Assembly: GCA_934748015.1 (NCBI GenBank)
Contig: CAKVHF010000004.1
Coordinates: 1-64,000 of the forward strand
DNA from: an uncultured Clostridia bacterium
Lineage (GTDB): Bacteria; Bacillota; Clostridia; Christensenellales; UBA1242
DNA: 64,000 nt
Direction of reading: 5' to 3'
Shown here: piece by piece, positions 1 to 9,716 of the stretch
How positions within the stretch are numbered: position 1 is the stretch's first letter
Layout: every line of letters starts with the position of its first letter
Translations under genes and position numbers: made by a program
Notes under the pieces: generated by a model
Told to the model about the DNA's origin: nothing
The model's database searches: none
The model's input: only the letters and a program-made list of their open reading frames with translations

Positions 1-79
<79 letters not shown>

Positions 80-186
80 TAGTTAGAGTTAGTTAATTAG
101 CTAAATAGTCAGTTGGATAGTTAGTTGGTTTGCTAGATAGTTTGCTAGATAAGTAGATAAACAAATTTCCATAAAATAAAAGCAAA

Positions 187-219
187 AAAGAGATGTGAAT
201 AACATGTTCACATCTCTTT
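187..219 (-). terminator. rho-independent terminator of the membrane-protein cluster
   Basis: A perfect 13-bp stem (AAAGAGATGTGAA paired with TTCACATCTCTTT) with a 7-nt loop is followed on the minus strand by a T run. It lies 50 bp past the stop codon of the 269-685 gene and would end the three-gene transcript. Confidence 0.85.
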
Positions 220-268
220 ATTCTTTTATACTTTCTGTATATATTCTTTTAACATTGCAACTACAAGA

Positions 269-685
269 TTACATTTCCATAGTGTCGTTGCTGAAATCTG
301 CGTTTGCTCTACGTTCTAGATAGACGTCAGCAATATCACTTGCCTTGTCGTCATTTAGACCATCAGCAATAATGTTAAGATCGTTTATTTTCTCATCTCT
401 TTCTGTTTTTAGTTCTTTGATATTAGCACGATCATTTCTAATCTCTTTGATAGAGGCAATTGTATTAGCAACCTCTACTAGTCCGATTGCTCCAGTAGGC
501 AATGCATTAACATACTCGCCGTTAATTACACTCATTGCAGATATGCCTAACATTAGTACACTAGTAACAGCAGAAGTAACCCCAATAAATGCTTCTGCAC
601 GGCAAGAATCTTGATATATATCTATTTTTCTGCCATATTCGTTATTTATATTTCTACATTTCTTTTCAATATTTATTTTTTCCAT
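269..685 (-). CDS. small protein with hydrophobic hairpin, cluster member 3
   Basis: A 138-residue protein of unknown family. A charged N-terminus (about 1-30) is followed by a glycine- and alanine-rich hydrophobic stretch with a short polar break (about 32-80), which looks like a membrane hairpin. A highly charged, probably helical or coiled-coil tail follows (about 80-138). A GGAGAG ribosome site sits inside the end of the upstream gene, two bases of which separate the two reading frames, so translation is probably coupled. The same architecture occurs in the two genes upstream, which suggests diverged paralogues. No catalytic motif is visible. The function is unknown; membrane association is inferred only from hydrophobicity. 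Confidence 0.75.
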   Translation of the reverse strand: MEKINIEKKCRNINNEYGRKIDIYQDSCRAEAFIGVTSAVTSVLMLGISAMSVINGEYVNALPTGAIGLVEVANTIASIKEIRNDRANIKELKTERDEKINDLNIIADGLNDDKASDIADVYLERRANADFSNDTMEM

Positions 686-687
686 AA

Positions 688-1287
688 TTATCTCTCCATA
701 TCGTTGTCGGACTTGTCATTATGATCGTGATCTGAATTGTCTTTGTTACTTATACTTGGTAAATCGTCATATAGATTGTCTACCATTTTTTTGCCAATTT
801 CATCCCATTCGGTCATATCTAAATTACCATCTTCGTCTAGCAACTCTTCTGGCAATTCTTCTACAACCAGTTTTACACCATTCTCTTCATCCATATCTAG
901 ATATACATTATTAGGATTAACATCTACACCTCTCTTGGCCATTTCGTCTATCAGATGATTTATCCCAACTTTTTGGTCACCTAGATATTTCATTGCTTGG
1001 AAATAACTCTTTGCAGTCTGCAGATTATTGTCACATTTAACCGCATGATAGCATCCAATACTTGCAATAGTAGCAGCAGTTATATACTCTTGATTAAGAT
1101 AAGCAAGAGTTGTACCTATCAATCCCAATCCAGCAACAAAACCTGTGCCAATTGTGTGAAATACAGGCTTGATAGAAGATTCTGCTGCCGAATCTATCAT
1201 ACTGTCCAGCACTTCATTAATACCTTTTTTAGTTTCTTTGACTTGTTGGTTTCTTATTTCTAGATAATTCTTGTCATCATCTCTCAT
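688..1287 (-). CDS. small protein with hydrophobic hairpin, cluster member 2
   Basis: A 199-residue protein of unknown family. Residues 1-40 are charged and probably helical. A hydrophobic hairpin rich in Gly, Ala and Ile spans about 45-85 and includes the pattern GTGFVAGLGLIGT. A polar domain with many acidic residues follows, and the last 25 residues are rich in Asp, Asn, Ser and His. It lies between two genes of the same layout, 11 bp from the upstream one. It has no recognisable enzyme motif. A role as a membrane-bound accessory protein is inference only. Confidence 0.75.
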   Translation of the reverse strand: MRDDDKNYLEIRNQQVKETKKGINEVLDSMIDSAAESSIKPVFHTIGTGFVAGLGLIGTTLAYLNQEYITAATIASIGCYHAVKCDNNLQTAKSYFQAMKYLGDQKVGINHLIDEMAKRGVDVNPNNVYLDMDEENGVKLVVEELPEELLDEDGNLDMTEWDEIGKKMVDNLYDDLPSISNKDNSDHDHNDKSDNDMER

Positions 1288-1298
1288 AAATACACCTC

Positions 1299-1910
1299 TT
1301 ATCTGTCCATATCCATATCGGCTTCTTGAGTTTCCTCTGCAGTAGTATCACTAGTTTTGTCCTCTGCACTCTTATTGGTTACAGAATTATACTCACATGT
1401 GTTAGCCATGTCTACATTACTATTTGCTTGATCATCAATAACAGGTTGTTGCTCGCTTTGTTGATCGCTAGTTTCAGATTGGTCACCACTTACTTGGTTG
1501 CGATAGTATGACTGTCTATCAAAATAATACTCTAACATATCACCTGACAAATCTGCTGGATATACCTGTTCCAAGTTTTCGATCATATTAAGAGTTTTAG
1601 TCAATCTATCAGTCATTTTTTCAATATTGTCATCGCATTGATCATAAGTCTTTCTTCCGCTCTTAAGCCCAAAAAATGCACCAGCACCTGTCGCAACTGA
1701 CAATAGTCCCACTGCAGGATCACCAGTAACAATAGAACCAGCAACTCCCACACTAGAAAGAAGAGCAACACCGCTAGAAATTATCATTTGCTTCATAGAA
1801 TTAGCCTTAAGGTCAAGCAAATCTTGTTTCTCTTCACAGAAATTGGAAATAACCTTGCATTTAGCAATTGTTTTTAACTGTGATATTCTATCTTCATCAT
1901 ATTTTTTCAT
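1299..1910 (-). CDS. small protein with hydrophobic hairpin, cluster member 1
   Basis: A 203-residue protein, the first gene of the three-gene set. It has a charged N-terminal helix (about 1-35), a glycine-rich hydrophobic hairpin (about 42-85, with GAGAFFGLKSGRK at its end), a helical middle, and a C-terminal tail of about 70 residues rich in Gln, Ser, Asp, Thr and Glu that is probably disordered. The start follows a GGAG-type site (reading GGAGATAG on the minus strand). A promoter-like sequence and a large inverted repeat lie just upstream. Function is unknown. Confidence 0.75.
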   Translation of the reverse strand: MKKYDEDRISQLKTIAKCKVISNFCEEKQDLLDLKANSMKQMIISSGVALLSSVGVAGSIVTGDPAVGLLSVATGAGAFFGLKSGRKTYDQCDDNIEKMTDRLTKTLNMIENLEQVYPADLSGDMLEYYFDRQSYYRNQVSGDQSETSDQQSEQQPVIDDQANSNVDMANTCEYNSVTNKSAEDKTSDTTAEETQEADMDMDR

Positions 1911-1936
1911 TTTTTCTATCTCCTAAGAAATATATT

Positions 1937-2016
1937 GATTGTCAATGTTGATATATCCACAACATTTCAACAATCTTCTAGTGTATATAGGATATCACAG
2001 ATTTTTCATTTGTCAA
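1937..2016 (-). promoter_or_regulatory. promoter and 5'-UTR inverted repeat of the membrane-protein cluster
   Basis: On the minus strand, TTGACA (2011-2016) and TATCCT (1989-1994) are separated by 16 bp. Between this promoter and the first start codon is an interrupted inverted repeat (1937-1975) whose arms contain GATTGT-AATGTTG and CAACATT-AACAATC around a 9-nt loop. The repeat could be an operator or an mRNA hairpin. Confidence 0.55.
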
Positions 2017-2125
2017 GACTTGACTTAATATTTCATCCAATATTATTAGTAAAATTCAGGTGCAAAAAAGTCTAAACATAGGCTAATTGTTAAAAATTGC
2101 ATACGAAATATAAATGGCAAAAAAA

Positions 2126-2153
2126 ATAGGTGTAAGTATAATCTTACACCTAT
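2126..2153 (-). terminator. terminator of the str operon
   Basis: A perfect 11-bp stem (ATAGGTGTAAG with CTTACACCTAT) and a 6-nt loop are followed by a T run on the minus strand, 42 bp beyond the tuf stop codon. Confidence 0.9.
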
Positions 2154-2194
2154 AATTTGTTCTATATAATAGTTATCGTCAATCAACCAAAAAA

Positions 2195-3397
2195 CTATTT
2201 GATGATAGAAGAAACAACACCAGAACCAACTGTTCTACCACCCTCACGGATAGCGAATCTCAAACCTTGCTCAACTGCAATAGGAGTGATAAGTTTGATA
2301 GTCATTCTTACGTTATCACCTGGCATAACCATCTCAACACCCTCAGGTAGTTCGATAGAACCAGTAACGTCTGTAGTTCTGAAATAGAATTGTGGTCTGT
2401 AACCATTGAAGAATGGAGTATGTCTACCACCTTCTTCTTTCTTCAATACATAAACCTCAGCTGTGAAGTCTGTATGAGGATGAATAGTACCAGGCTTAGC
2501 AAGAACTTGTCCTCTCTCGATTTCAGTTCTTTGGATACCACGAAGTAGAAGACCTACGTTATCACCAGAAACGGCTTGGTCAAGCATCTTTCTGAACATT
2601 TCTACACCAGTAATAACTGTTGTAAGCTTAGAACCCATACCAACGATCTCTACAGTATCGCCAACCTTAACAGTACCTCTCTCTACTCTACCAGTAGCAA
2701 CTGTTCCACGACCAGTGATTGTGAATACATCCTCAACTGGAAGAAGGAATGGCTTATCAGTGTCTCTTTGAGGCTCTGGGATATAGTTGTCAAGAGCATC
2801 CATAAGTTCGAAAATGCATTTGCAATCTTCGCTATCAACTTTACCGTCTTTAGCAGCTTCCAAAGCTTTCAAAGCAGAACCCTTGATAATTGGAGTTTTG
2901 TCTCCTGGGAAACCATACTCAGTAAGTAGGTCTCTGATCTCCATTTCTACTAGTTCTAGTAGTTCTGGATCGTTAACTTGGTCAGTTTTGTTCATAAATA
3001 CAACGATATATGGAACACCAACCTGTCTAGCAAGAAGGATATGCTCTCTTGTTTGAGGCATTGGACCATCAGTTGCAGCAACAACTAGGATAGCGCCATC
3101 CATCTGAGCAGCACCAGTGATCATGTTCTTAACATAGTCAGCGTGTCCTGGGCAGTCAACGTGTGCATAGTGTCTCTTATCAGTCTCATACTCAACGTGA
3201 GCAGTATTGATAGTGATACCTCTTTGTCTTTCTTCTGGTGCTTTATCAATAGCACCGTAATCCATAGCTAGTGCATGGCCTTTAGCTGCTAGAGTCATAG
3301 TGATAGCAGCAGTTAGAGTAGTTTTACCGTGGTCAACGTGTCCGATAGTACCAACGTTAACGTGTGGTTTAGTTCTTTCATATTTAGCTTTTGCCAT
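2195..3397 (-). CDS. tuf: elongation factor Tu
   Basis: EF-Tu, the cytoplasmic GTPase that delivers aminoacyl-tRNA to the ribosomal A site. The 400 residues match the usual length. The GTPase domain has the P-loop GHVDHGKT (about 19-26), the DCPGHADY switch II motif and NKTD in the guanine-specificity position. Domains 2 and 3 are complete, with the typical end at [14 protein letters not shown]. It is the last gene of the rpsL-rpsG-fusA-tuf operon, 129 bp after fusA, and is followed by a strong terminator. The start follows a GGAG ribosome site. Identification is certain. Confidence 0.99.
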   Translation of the reverse strand: MAKAKYERTKPHVNVGTIGHVDHGKTTLTAAITMTLAAKGHALAMDYGAIDKAPEERQRGITINTAHVEYETDKRHYAHVDCPGHADYVKNMITGAAQMDGAILVVAATDGPMPQTREHILLARQVGVPYIVVFMNKTDQVNDPELLELVEMEIRDLLTEYGFPGDKTPIIKGSALKALEAAKDGKVDSEDCKCIFELMDALDNYIPEPQRDTDKPFLLPVEDVFTITGRGTVATGRVERGTVKVGDTVEIVGMGSKLTTVITGVEMFRKMLDQAVSGDNVGLLLRGIQRTEIERGQVLAKPGTIHPHTDFTAEVYVLKKEEGGRHTPFFNGYRPQFYFRTTDVTGSIELPEGVEMVMPGDNVRMTIKLITPIAVEQGLRFAIREGGRTVGSGVVSSIIK

Positions 3398-3526
3398 TTT
3401 TGAAAAATTCTCCTTTAAATTATTTTTTGAAAATATTAATTTTTTGATTAGAAATTTCTTTCTATAATCTCCTAGATATTTTTACATATATTTAGGAAAA
3501 AGTAAAGCAATTTTAAGCATTAAAAA

Positions 3527-5608
3527 TTAAGCATTACTTTTTTTTGCGCCGATAACTTTCTCAGCAACATTTCTTGGAACTTCTGCATAGTGAGAGAATT
3601 CCATATTGAAGTTACCTCTACCTTGTGTTAAACCACGTAAGTCAGTAGCGTAACCAAACATCTCAGATAGTGGAATCTCAGCATGAATAATCTGCAATCC
3701 GCTTCTGATCTCTGTACCATTAAGTACACCACGGCGTCTGTTGATATTACCCATAACATCGCCTAGGTACTCATCTGGCATCTCGACCTCTACCTTCATG
3801 ATAGGTTCTAGAAGTACAGGATCTGCCTTTCTACAACCTTCCTTAAACGCAAGTGATCCGGCAACCTTGAACGCCATTTCACTAGAGTCGACATCGTGGT
3901 AAGAACCATCGAATACAGTAGCTTGGAAGTCTACTGTCTCATATCCTGCAAGTACACCATTTTGCTTAGCTTCTTGGATACCTGCGTCAATAGCTGGGAT
4001 ATATTCCTTAGGAATAGTACCACCAACAATCTTGTTAACAAATTTGTAACCCTCACCTGGTTGAAGAGGTTCCAACTTAATCCAGCAGTGACCATATTGT
4101 CCGTGACCACCAGATTGCTTAATATATTTTCCTTCAACTTCTACAGTCTTACGGATTGTTTCCTTAAATGCAACTTGTGGAGCACCTACATTGGCCTCTA
4201 CCTTAAATTCTCTAAGAAGTCTATCTACGATGATCTCTAGGTGCAACTCACCCATACCAGCGATGATGGTTTGACCTGTTTCTTGGTCTGTATAAGTCTT
4301 GAATGTTGGGTCTTCTTCAGCTAGTTTAACAAGGGCTAGAATCATCTTCTCTTGGCTAGCCTTAGTCTTAGGCTCGATAGCAACACGGATAACTGGATCT
4401 GGGAAATCCATACTCTCTAGAATAACTGGATTGTTCTCGTCACATAGAGTTTCACCAGTAGTTGTGTCCTTCAATCCTACAATAGCTACGATATCGCCAG
4501 CGTAAGCTTCTTCGATCTCTTGTCTATTGTTAGCGTGCATACGGATAAGTCTACCAACTCTTTCTTTCTTGCCCTTGCAAGAATTGTATACATATGTTCC
4601 TGCAGTCATCTTACCAGAGTATACTCTGAAGAATGTAAGTCTACCTACAAATGGATCTGTCATGATCTTGAATGCAAGACCAGCAAATGGCTCTGTATCA
4701 GAACTATGTCTAACAACAACTTCGTCAGTACCAGGCTTGGTTCCCTTAATAGACTCGATATCTGTAGGAGCTGGCATGTAGTCAACCATAGCATCTAGTA
4801 GCATCTGAACACCTTTGTTCTTAAATGCAGAACCGCAGATAACTGGGCTGAATGACATGTTAATAGTACCTTTTCTGATACCTTTCTTGATTTCGTCAAT
4901 AGTCAATTCTTCACCTTCGAAGTATTTCTCCATCAACTCATCGTCTTGGCTAGCAGCTGCTTCTACGATCTTCTCTCTGTATTTCAAAGCTTCTGCTTTC
5001 ATATCTTCTGGAACATCGATTTCCTCGATTTCCTTACCTAGGTCATCCTTGTATATCTCAGCCTTCATACGGATAAGATCTACTAAGCCTCTGAACTCAG
5101 AAGCCTGACCGATAGGCAATTGCAATGGAAGTGGATTAGCACCCAATCTTTCCTTCATTTGTTCAACTACTCTTAGGAAATTGGCATCATCTCTATCCAT
5201 TTTGTTAACGAATGCAATTCTTGGCACTCTGTATTTGTCAGCTTGTCTCCAAACCTTCTCTGATTGTGGTTGTACGCCACCTCTAGCGCAGAAAACTGCA
5301 ACAGCACCGTCAAGCACTTTCAATGATCTCTCAACCTCAGCAGTGAAGTCAACGTGTCCCGGAGTATCAATAATGTTGATTTGGCAACCCTTCCAGAAAC
5401 ATGTAGTGGCAGCAGAAGTGATGGTTATACCTCTCTCTTGCTCTTGTGCCATCCAGTCCATGGTAGCAGCACCTTCGTGAACTTCACCAATCTTGTGAGT
5501 ACGACCTGTGTAGAACAAAATTCTTTCTGTAGTTGTTGTTTTACCAGCATCGATGTGGGCCATAATACCCACGTTTCTATATTTTTCAATTGGAATTTGT
5601 CTTGGCAT
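3527..5608 (-). CDS. fusA: elongation factor G
   Basis: EF-G, the ribosomal translocase GTPase, which also works with RRF in ribosome recycling. The 693 residues are full length. Motifs seen are AHIDAGKTT (P-loop, about 17-25), DTPGHVDF (switch II) and NKMD (G4), followed by the complete domain II-V region ending in [11 protein letters not shown]. It is the third gene of the str operon, 24 bp after rpsG. It is a bacterial housekeeping type rather than a TetM-like protection protein, judging by its operon position and N-terminus. Confidence 0.99.
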   Translation of the reverse strand: MPRQIPIEKYRNVGIMAHIDAGKTTTTERILFYTGRTHKIGEVHEGAATMDWMAQEQERGITITSAATTCFWKGCQINIIDTPGHVDFTAEVERSLKVLDGAVAVFCARGGVQPQSEKVWRQADKYRVPRIAFVNKMDRDDANFLRVVEQMKERLGANPLPLQLPIGQASEFRGLVDLIRMKAEIYKDDLGKEIEEIDVPEDMKAEALKYREKIVEAAASQDDELMEKYFEGEELTIDEIKKGIRKGTINMSFSPVICGSAFKNKGVQMLLDAMVDYMPAPTDIESIKGTKPGTDEVVVRHSSDTEPFAGLAFKIMTDPFVGRLTFFRVYSGKMTAGTYVYNSCKGKKERVGRLIRMHANNRQEIEEAYAGDIVAIVGLKDTTTGETLCDENNPVILESMDFPDPVIRVAIEPKTKASQEKMILALVKLAEEDPTFKTYTDQETGQTIIAGMGELHLEIIVDRLLREFKVEANVGAPQVAFKETIRKTVEVEGKYIKQSGGHGQYGHCWIKLEPLQPGEGYKFVNKIVGGTIPKEYIPAIDAGIQEAKQNGVLAGYETVDFQATVFDGSYHDVDSSEMAFKVAGSLAFKEGCRKADPVLLEPIMKVEVEMPDEYLGDVMGNINRRRGVLNGTEIRSGLQIIHAEIPLSEMFGYATDLRGLTQGRGNFNMEFSHYAEVPRNVAEKVIGAKKSNA

Positions 5609-5632
5609 TTTAATTAGTTCTCCTATAAATAA

Positions 5633-6103
5633 TTACCAACGATAATGTGCAAATGCTTTGTTACTCTCAGCCATCTTATGTACATCATCTTTCTTCTTAT
5701 AAGCACCACCTGTGCTATTGTGAGCGTCTATAATCTCAGCCGCTAATTTCTCGTCCATACCTCTTTCACTTCTCTTCTGAGTGTAAGCAACTAACCAACG
5801 GATTGCAAGAGTTTGTTGTCTTGCTGGGCTTACTTCTAGAGGTACTTGGTAGTTAGAACCACCAACTCTTCTTGATTTAGTCTCAAGTAGTGGCTTAAGA
5901 TTCTCCAATGCTTCCATAAAGTATACATCTGGTTCAACTCCAAGTTTGTTTTGTATAATATCAAATGCTCCGTACACGATATTTTGAGCGATTGCCTTCT
6001 TACCATCTAGCATAACTTGGTTAATAAGCTTAGTGATAACCTTATTTCCATACTTAGGATCTGGCAATACATCTCTTTTTGGTACGCCTGCTCTTCTTGG
6101 CAT
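5633..6103 (-). CDS. rpsG: 30S ribosomal protein S7
   Basis: Protein S7, which nucleates assembly of the 30S head by binding the 3' domain of 16S rRNA. The 156 residues are full length, beginning [10 protein letters not shown] and containing [11 protein letters not shown] and [15 protein letters not shown], both typical of S7. It lies between rpsL and fusA with short gaps, as in the standard str operon. The start is preceded by a GGAG site. Confidence 0.99.
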   Translation of the reverse strand: MPRRAGVPKRDVLPDPKYGNKVITKLINQVMLDGKKAIAQNIVYGAFDIIQNKLGVEPDVYFMEALENLKPLLETKSRRVGGSNYQVPLEVSPARQQTLAIRWLVAYTQKRSERGMDEKLAAEIIDAHNSTGGAYKKKDDVHKMAESNKAFAHYRW

Positions 6104-6188
6104 AATTTCTCCTTTTATAAATTATTGTTAATTTATATTTGTTTTATAATATTTTTTCAAAAAAATTGCGATCTAGAAATCGAAATAA

Positions 6189-6560
6189 CTATTTAGATCT
6201 CTTAGCACCGTACTTAGATCTAGATTGCTTTCTCTTAGCAACACCAGCTGTATCTAGTGTACCTCTTATGATGTGGTATCTAACACCTGGTAAGTCTCTT
6301 ACTCTTCCACCACGGATAAGTACAACACTGTGCTCTTGCAAGTTGTGTCCTTCACCTGGGATGTATACAGTACCTTCTTGACCATTGGATAGTCTTACTC
6401 TGGCGATTTTTCTCAATGCAGAGTTTGGCTTCTTAGGAGAAGTAGTAGTAACTGTTAGACATACACCTCTCTTCTGAGGATTTTGGTCTAGAATAGGAAC
6501 ATTAGACTTAACTGTTGTCTTCTTTCTGCCTTGTTTAACTAATTGATTGATTGTAGGCAT
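6189..6560 (-). CDS. rpsL: 30S ribosomal protein S12
   Basis: Protein S12, at the decoding centre of the 30S subunit. The 123 residues are the usual short bacterial form. The conserved loops [13 protein letters not shown] and [10 protein letters not shown] are present. The first lysine of [10 protein letters not shown], where streptomycin-resistance changes usually occur, appears as the wild-type residue. It is the first gene of the str operon. A strong GGGAGGA ribosome site precedes the start. The long leader upstream separates it from its promoter. Confidence 0.99.
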   Translation of the reverse strand: MPTINQLVKQGRKKTTVKSNVPILDQNPQKRGVCLTVTTTSPKKPNSALRKIARVRLSNGQEGTVYIPGEGHNLQEHSVVLIRGGRVRDLPGVRYHIIRGTLDTAGVAKRKQSRSKYGAKRSK

Positions 6561-6845
6561 TTTTTCCTCCCGATAATTTTTTTTGTTTTTTTGCAGTAAT
6601 GATAATAATTATTCAGCCATTGCGAAACCCATATAGCAATAGTCGAAAGAACCATATTTACTGCGTGTTGTAAGACTAGTTTTGTTAGCACTTGGCGAGT
6701 ACGCCATGTATCATAAATAACCCCTAAAACAGCCTAAAGAAAGGGAAAATTGCAGTAGCAAGAACCTCACACCATATCTATACTAACCGCTACCAGCACT
6801 GCAAAGAAAAAATATACACCGCCGGCATATTATAATACAATAAGG
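6561..6845 (-). promoter_or_regulatory. long structured leader of the str operon
   Basis: About 280 nt of untranslated leader lies between the str promoter and rpsL. On the minus strand it has a GC-containing stem at 6750-6804 (TTGCAGT, 5-nt bulge, TAGC pairing with GCTACTGCAA) and a smaller ATTGC/GCAAT hairpin near 6611-6640. No ORF of convincing size occupies it. It does not match any riboswitch known to me. A leader that senses a ribosomal protein is plausible but is inference. Confidence 0.5.
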
Positions 6846-6875
6846 ATTGTACCAAAATGTGCATGTATTTGTCAA
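6846..6875 (-). promoter_or_regulatory. promoter of the str operon
   Basis: TTGACA (6870-6875) and TACAAT (6846-6851) on the minus strand are separated by 18 bp. It is the only good sigma-A-type site upstream of rpsL. rpoBC is not adjacent, so the operon has its own promoter here. Confidence 0.7.
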
Positions 6876-6921
6876 TGCTTTTTATCAAATTTTTACATAT
6901 ATTTGCATGCATTTTTGGTAT

Positions 6922-6946
6922 AAAAAATGAGCCTATATTTAGGCTC
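6922..6946 (-). terminator. terminator of the HicB-like gene
   Basis: A 7-bp stem (GAGCCTA with TAGGCTC) and 4-nt loop are followed by ATTTTTTAT on the minus strand, 40 bp past the stop codon. Confidence 0.75.
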
Positions 6947-6985
6947 GAAATTTGTTAATATTGAAGTACATTAAGGTAACGATTA

Positions 6986-7270
6986 TTATACATTGACAGG
7001 CTTGTTGCGATTGTCTAGAGTGGTCTCAATTAGCACAACCATCTCCTTAGGATGTCTAGATACCATAACATCAAACTCTGTAGGTTCTGGGATATCCAAT
7101 TCTTCCTTAATCGCTGTTGTAATATATATGTCCATAAATTTCCCTGCTCTAGCATGTGCATCCTCTACCGTATCACCCTCTACGATAATACCTAAATCTT
7201 CGATGCAAATAACATAAATATTGGCATCTTCATCATAATACACTACAGCTGGATAAACAAATTTCTTCAT
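6986..7270 (-). CDS. solo HicB-like protein
   Basis: About 94 residues from the ATG at 7270, which I chose because GGAG lies seven bases upstream; an in-frame ATG 30 bp further out has no such site. The sequence KKFVYPAVVYYDEDANIYV followed by an acidic strand and a DTVEDAHARAG helix is the partially degraded RNase H-like fold of the HicB antitoxin family. There is no HicA toxin (double-stranded RNA-binding type) on either side and no obvious C-terminal DNA-binding domain. It is probably a free-standing HicB-fold protein, common in Clostridia, rather than half of an active toxin-antitoxin pair. Confidence 0.7.
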   Translation of the reverse strand: MKKFVYPAVVYYDEDANIYVICIEDLGIIVEGDTVEDAHARAGKFMDIYITTAIKEELDIPEPTEFDVMVSRHPKEMVVLIETTLDNRNKPVNV

Positions 7271-7404
7271 AGTAACTCCATAGGTACAATAATTATACAT
7301 AGGTATTTTATCATAAAATTTTTTTTAAGTAAAACATAAGTGACTGCATTTTTGAAATATTTTATGAAATTACTAGTTTATTTATACTTTTTAAACAAAA
7401 AAAT

Positions 7405-7438
7405 CGACCCTATAGACGGATTTTTATCTAAAAGGTCG
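7405..7438 (-). terminator. terminator of the 7455-7817 gene
   Basis: On the minus strand CGACC and GGTCG pair around an AT-rich inner loop, and ATTTTTTTG follows directly. It sits 17 bp past the stop codon. Confidence 0.6.
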
Positions 7439-7454
7439 AAATATAAATTTTCCA

Positions 7455-7817
7455 TTATTCGATAGATGACATAACTAGGTCGCTAGTCATATCTTCTTGC
7501 ATCTCTGCACTAGCAGTTCTTGCTATAACTGCCTTCAATGCATTGTTCTCGCAGTCCATATCGTTTAGGTCAGAAATGTTACTTTCAAACAACTTATCAT
7601 CTGCTGGAGCTTGGATCTCGTTAAGCATCTCGCCTGTTAACTCCAATGCCTTAGAACTGGTGCAAGTGGCGTTAACCATAACCAATCTACCATTGTAGTT
7701 GGCCATAATCATGCCATTAAGTTCACTAGCAGTATCTAGTGCCATAGCATTATCCACAACTGGACATCTGTGTAATAAATAAGAAATATTATTTGCATTA
7801 GCTTCAATGTTATTCAT
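7455..7817 (-). CDS. hypothetical protein
   Basis: About 120 residues from the ATG at 7817, selected because AAGGAG lies eight bases upstream; a longer in-frame start at 7874 lacks a ribosome site. The protein is acidic. Its middle has alternating hydrophobic residues (GMIMANYNGRLVMVNATCTSSKALELTGEML) that suggest a small alpha/beta fold. There is no signal peptide, membrane segment or known motif. It is monocistronic, with its own terminator. I do not recognise the family. Confidence 0.6.
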   Translation of the reverse strand: MNNIEANANNISYLLHRCPVVDNAMALDTASELNGMIMANYNGRLVMVNATCTSSKALELTGEMLNEIQAPADDKLFESNISDLNDMDCENNALKAVIARTASAEMQEDMTSDLVMSSIE

Positions 7818-8011
7818 CTCGCCATCTCCTTCTTTATCATTATTACACGCTGAGTATATCATATTTTTTAGCAAAAGTAAATATATATTGTGATTTTTTT
7901 GAGTTTAGTTGAATTTTTTGCAAAAGTAGGAGCCCAAATTTGTCAATTTATTTGACCTAAAAATATTTTTTAAGTATAATCAAAATAGAATGATAGGAAG
8001 ATGGAGGAAAA

Positions 8012-8623
8012 ATGGAAAGGGAAGCAATCGAAAAGTATAAAAAAATGCGTACTTCGTTGGAAAAATCATTAATTCACAAAATGAATGACGAGTGGGAAGA
8101 ATATATGGAAATGTGGAATGGTCTAACACATATCCAGCAGACTATCCACCGAAGCAGATTTGATACTTATGTCAATGACATTACTAAAAAGACCAAAGAA
8201 AGTATAACAAAATTGCGTGCAATGAAGAAAATGGATGCAGAAACTATTTTAAATAATGATATCCAAGATATCATAAATACTCAGGAGTCCATGCCCACTT
8301 CACGCAATCCACACGAGTGGGTAACAAAATTTAGAGATAGTTTTGCCAAGACTAGCAGTTTTGCAAGAGTAGCACTATATGGCAATGTAGACTGCGAATT
8401 CTTATATGATGGCGACAATGAAGTTATTGAAACGGTAGCGAAATCACCTAAGATTGAACTAGCAGAGAAGGACAAGGACGAACAATATGATACAATGATG
8501 GATGTTGTGACAGAACTATTCAACAATCGCAATGGCAGAAGTGAAGAAAATGTTGCTGAAAGCGAAGACGATAATGATATGTTTGTAGATACACCAATCG
8601 GTCAGATTGTTATGAATTTCTAA
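8012..8623 (+). CDS. hypothetical charged helical protein
   Basis: A 203-residue, highly charged and mostly helical protein. The first 95 residues look like a helical bundle or coiled coil, rich in Lys, Glu and Met. A short beta-rich stretch (VALYGNVDCEFLYDG) follows, then an acidic C-terminus. GGAGG lies upstream of the start. There is no signal peptide or membrane segment. It is a single gene divergent from its left neighbour, with a terminator about 240 bp downstream. The family is not recognised. Confidence 0.65.
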   Translation: MEREAIEKYKKMRTSLEKSLIHKMNDEWEEYMEMWNGLTHIQQTIHRSRFDTYVNDITKKTKESITKLRAMKKMDAETILNNDIQDIINTQESMPTSRNPHEWVTKFRDSFAKTSSFARVALYGNVDCEFLYDGDNEVIETVAKSPKIELAEKDKDEQYDTMMDVVTELFNNRNGRSEENVAESEDDNDMFVDTPIGQIVMNF

Positions 8624-8866
8624 CCTAATAGCATAGTTATAGTAGTCAATTCTAAACAAATATGTGTAAAAATTGTGTAAATAAAACATTAGATAACTAT
8701 TATAATTTATAGTCTATGGCACTGCAAATAACATAACTGTTATATAATGAATAACTAATCAATTATATAAATGTTGAAAATAATTGCAAAATATATAACA
8801 AAAGCCAGTTAAATTATAAATATCAATAATGATCAAATATTAATAATATGATGGTAAAAAAGAATG
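8624..8866. other. AT-rich intergenic stretch
   Basis: About 240 bp of very AT-rich sequence between the 8012-8623 gene and the terminator pair. I see no ORF with a ribosome site, no RNA gene and no strong promoter pair in it. Confidence 0.5.
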
Positions 8867-8896
8867 AAAGTGAACACATTGCGGTTCACTTTTTTT
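8867..8896 (+). terminator. rho-independent terminator, plus strand
   Basis: A perfect 9-bp stem (AAAGTGAAC with GTTCACTTT), an 8-nt loop and a T run. It is positioned to end rightward transcription from the 8012-8623 gene. Confidence 0.8.
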
Positions 8897-8902
8897 GTTA
8901 AA

Positions 8903-8940
8903 AAAACTCTCACCCAGAATACATTCTTGAAGTGAAAGTT
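8903..8940 (-). terminator. terminator of the PAP2 gene
   Basis: On the minus strand AACTTTCAC pairs with GTGAGAGTT (one G-U) around a loop that can fold further, and a T run follows. It is 33 bp past the PAP2 stop codon and almost back-to-back with the plus-strand terminator. Confidence 0.8.
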
Positions 8941-8972
8941 TTATTTCTATATTTGTCTATTGTATAATTGGC

Positions 8973-9716
8973 TTATTCCCCTTGAGCAATTTTTTCATCT
9001 TTGCCCGCAATGTTACCCTTATCAGCAATATTTTTGTAGCAAATCTTAGGGTTAAGAGTCCTAATAACAACACTGGCAATACATAACATAACGATGCCTA
9101 ACATCAATCCCGCCAATACATCAGTTGTGTAGTGTACACCCAAAAATATCCGAGATATACCAATAAGCACAACAATTATTGGCATCAATGTCCAAGTAAG
9201 GATTTTTACCCATTTCTTATCGGTCGAATTATTGATAAGCATAACTAGAGTGCCATATAATGTTGTTGCAGTGGTTGTATGCCCACTAGGGAAACTATAT
9301 CCCCCCTGATTAACCAAGAACCACTCTACTGGTCTAGGTCTTGCAAAAATGTTTTTCAATGAAAAGAAAATTATGAACTCTATAAGTATAGTAAAAGCAA
9401 ATATAAGCCAAGGCAAGAATAAATTAACGAGATTGTTGAATTTATCGTTCTTGAAATATACTTTGTAAGTTGATCGGTTTCTGTTAAATAGAAAAGATAT
9501 CGACACTACTACAAAGCCTATATTGAATATAACACCACCAAAGAATGTTATAACCTTAAAGAAATCAATAAAGCCACCGTATCTTAGTTGTGCAACAGTA
9601 TTAAATACATCTGTATCAAACTGTAGCGAACCAATCGCAAAAACAAATATGGTTATGCCTATAAATGCAAGTAAAGCAACACTGCCTACAATAATCTCAG
9701 CCAAATATTTTTTCAT
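8973..9716 (-). CDS. PAP2-family membrane phosphatase
   Basis: About 247 residues from the ATG at 9716, chosen because a GGGGGAAGAG site precedes it. It is an integral membrane phosphatase of the type-2 phosphatidic acid phosphatase family, which act on undecaprenyl pyrophosphate or lipid phosphates at the outer face of the membrane. All three signature motifs are visible: KNIFARPRP (KX6RP), PSGHT, and SRIFLGVHYTTD (SRX5HX3D). Five or six hydrophobic segments surround them. It is monocistronic. A role in recycling the wall-lipid carrier is possible, but PAP2 substrates cannot be assigned from sequence. Confidence 0.9.
   Translation of the reverse strand: MKKYLAEIIVGSVALLAFIGITIFVFAIGSLQFDTDVFNTVAQLRYGGFIDFFKVITFFGGVIFNIGFVVVSISFLFNRNRSTYKVYFKNDKFNNLVNLFLPWLIFAFTILIEFIIFFSLKNIFARPRPVEWFLVNQGGYSFPSGHTTTATTLYGTLVMLINNSTDKKWVKILTWTLMPIIVVLIGISRIFLGVHYTTDVLAGLMLGIVMLCIASVVIRTLNPKICYKNIADKGNIAGKDEKIAQGE

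Noticed and set aside
6986..7454. HicAB toxin-antitoxin pair
   Set aside because: Only a HicB-like gene is present; there is no HicA-like open frame on either side.
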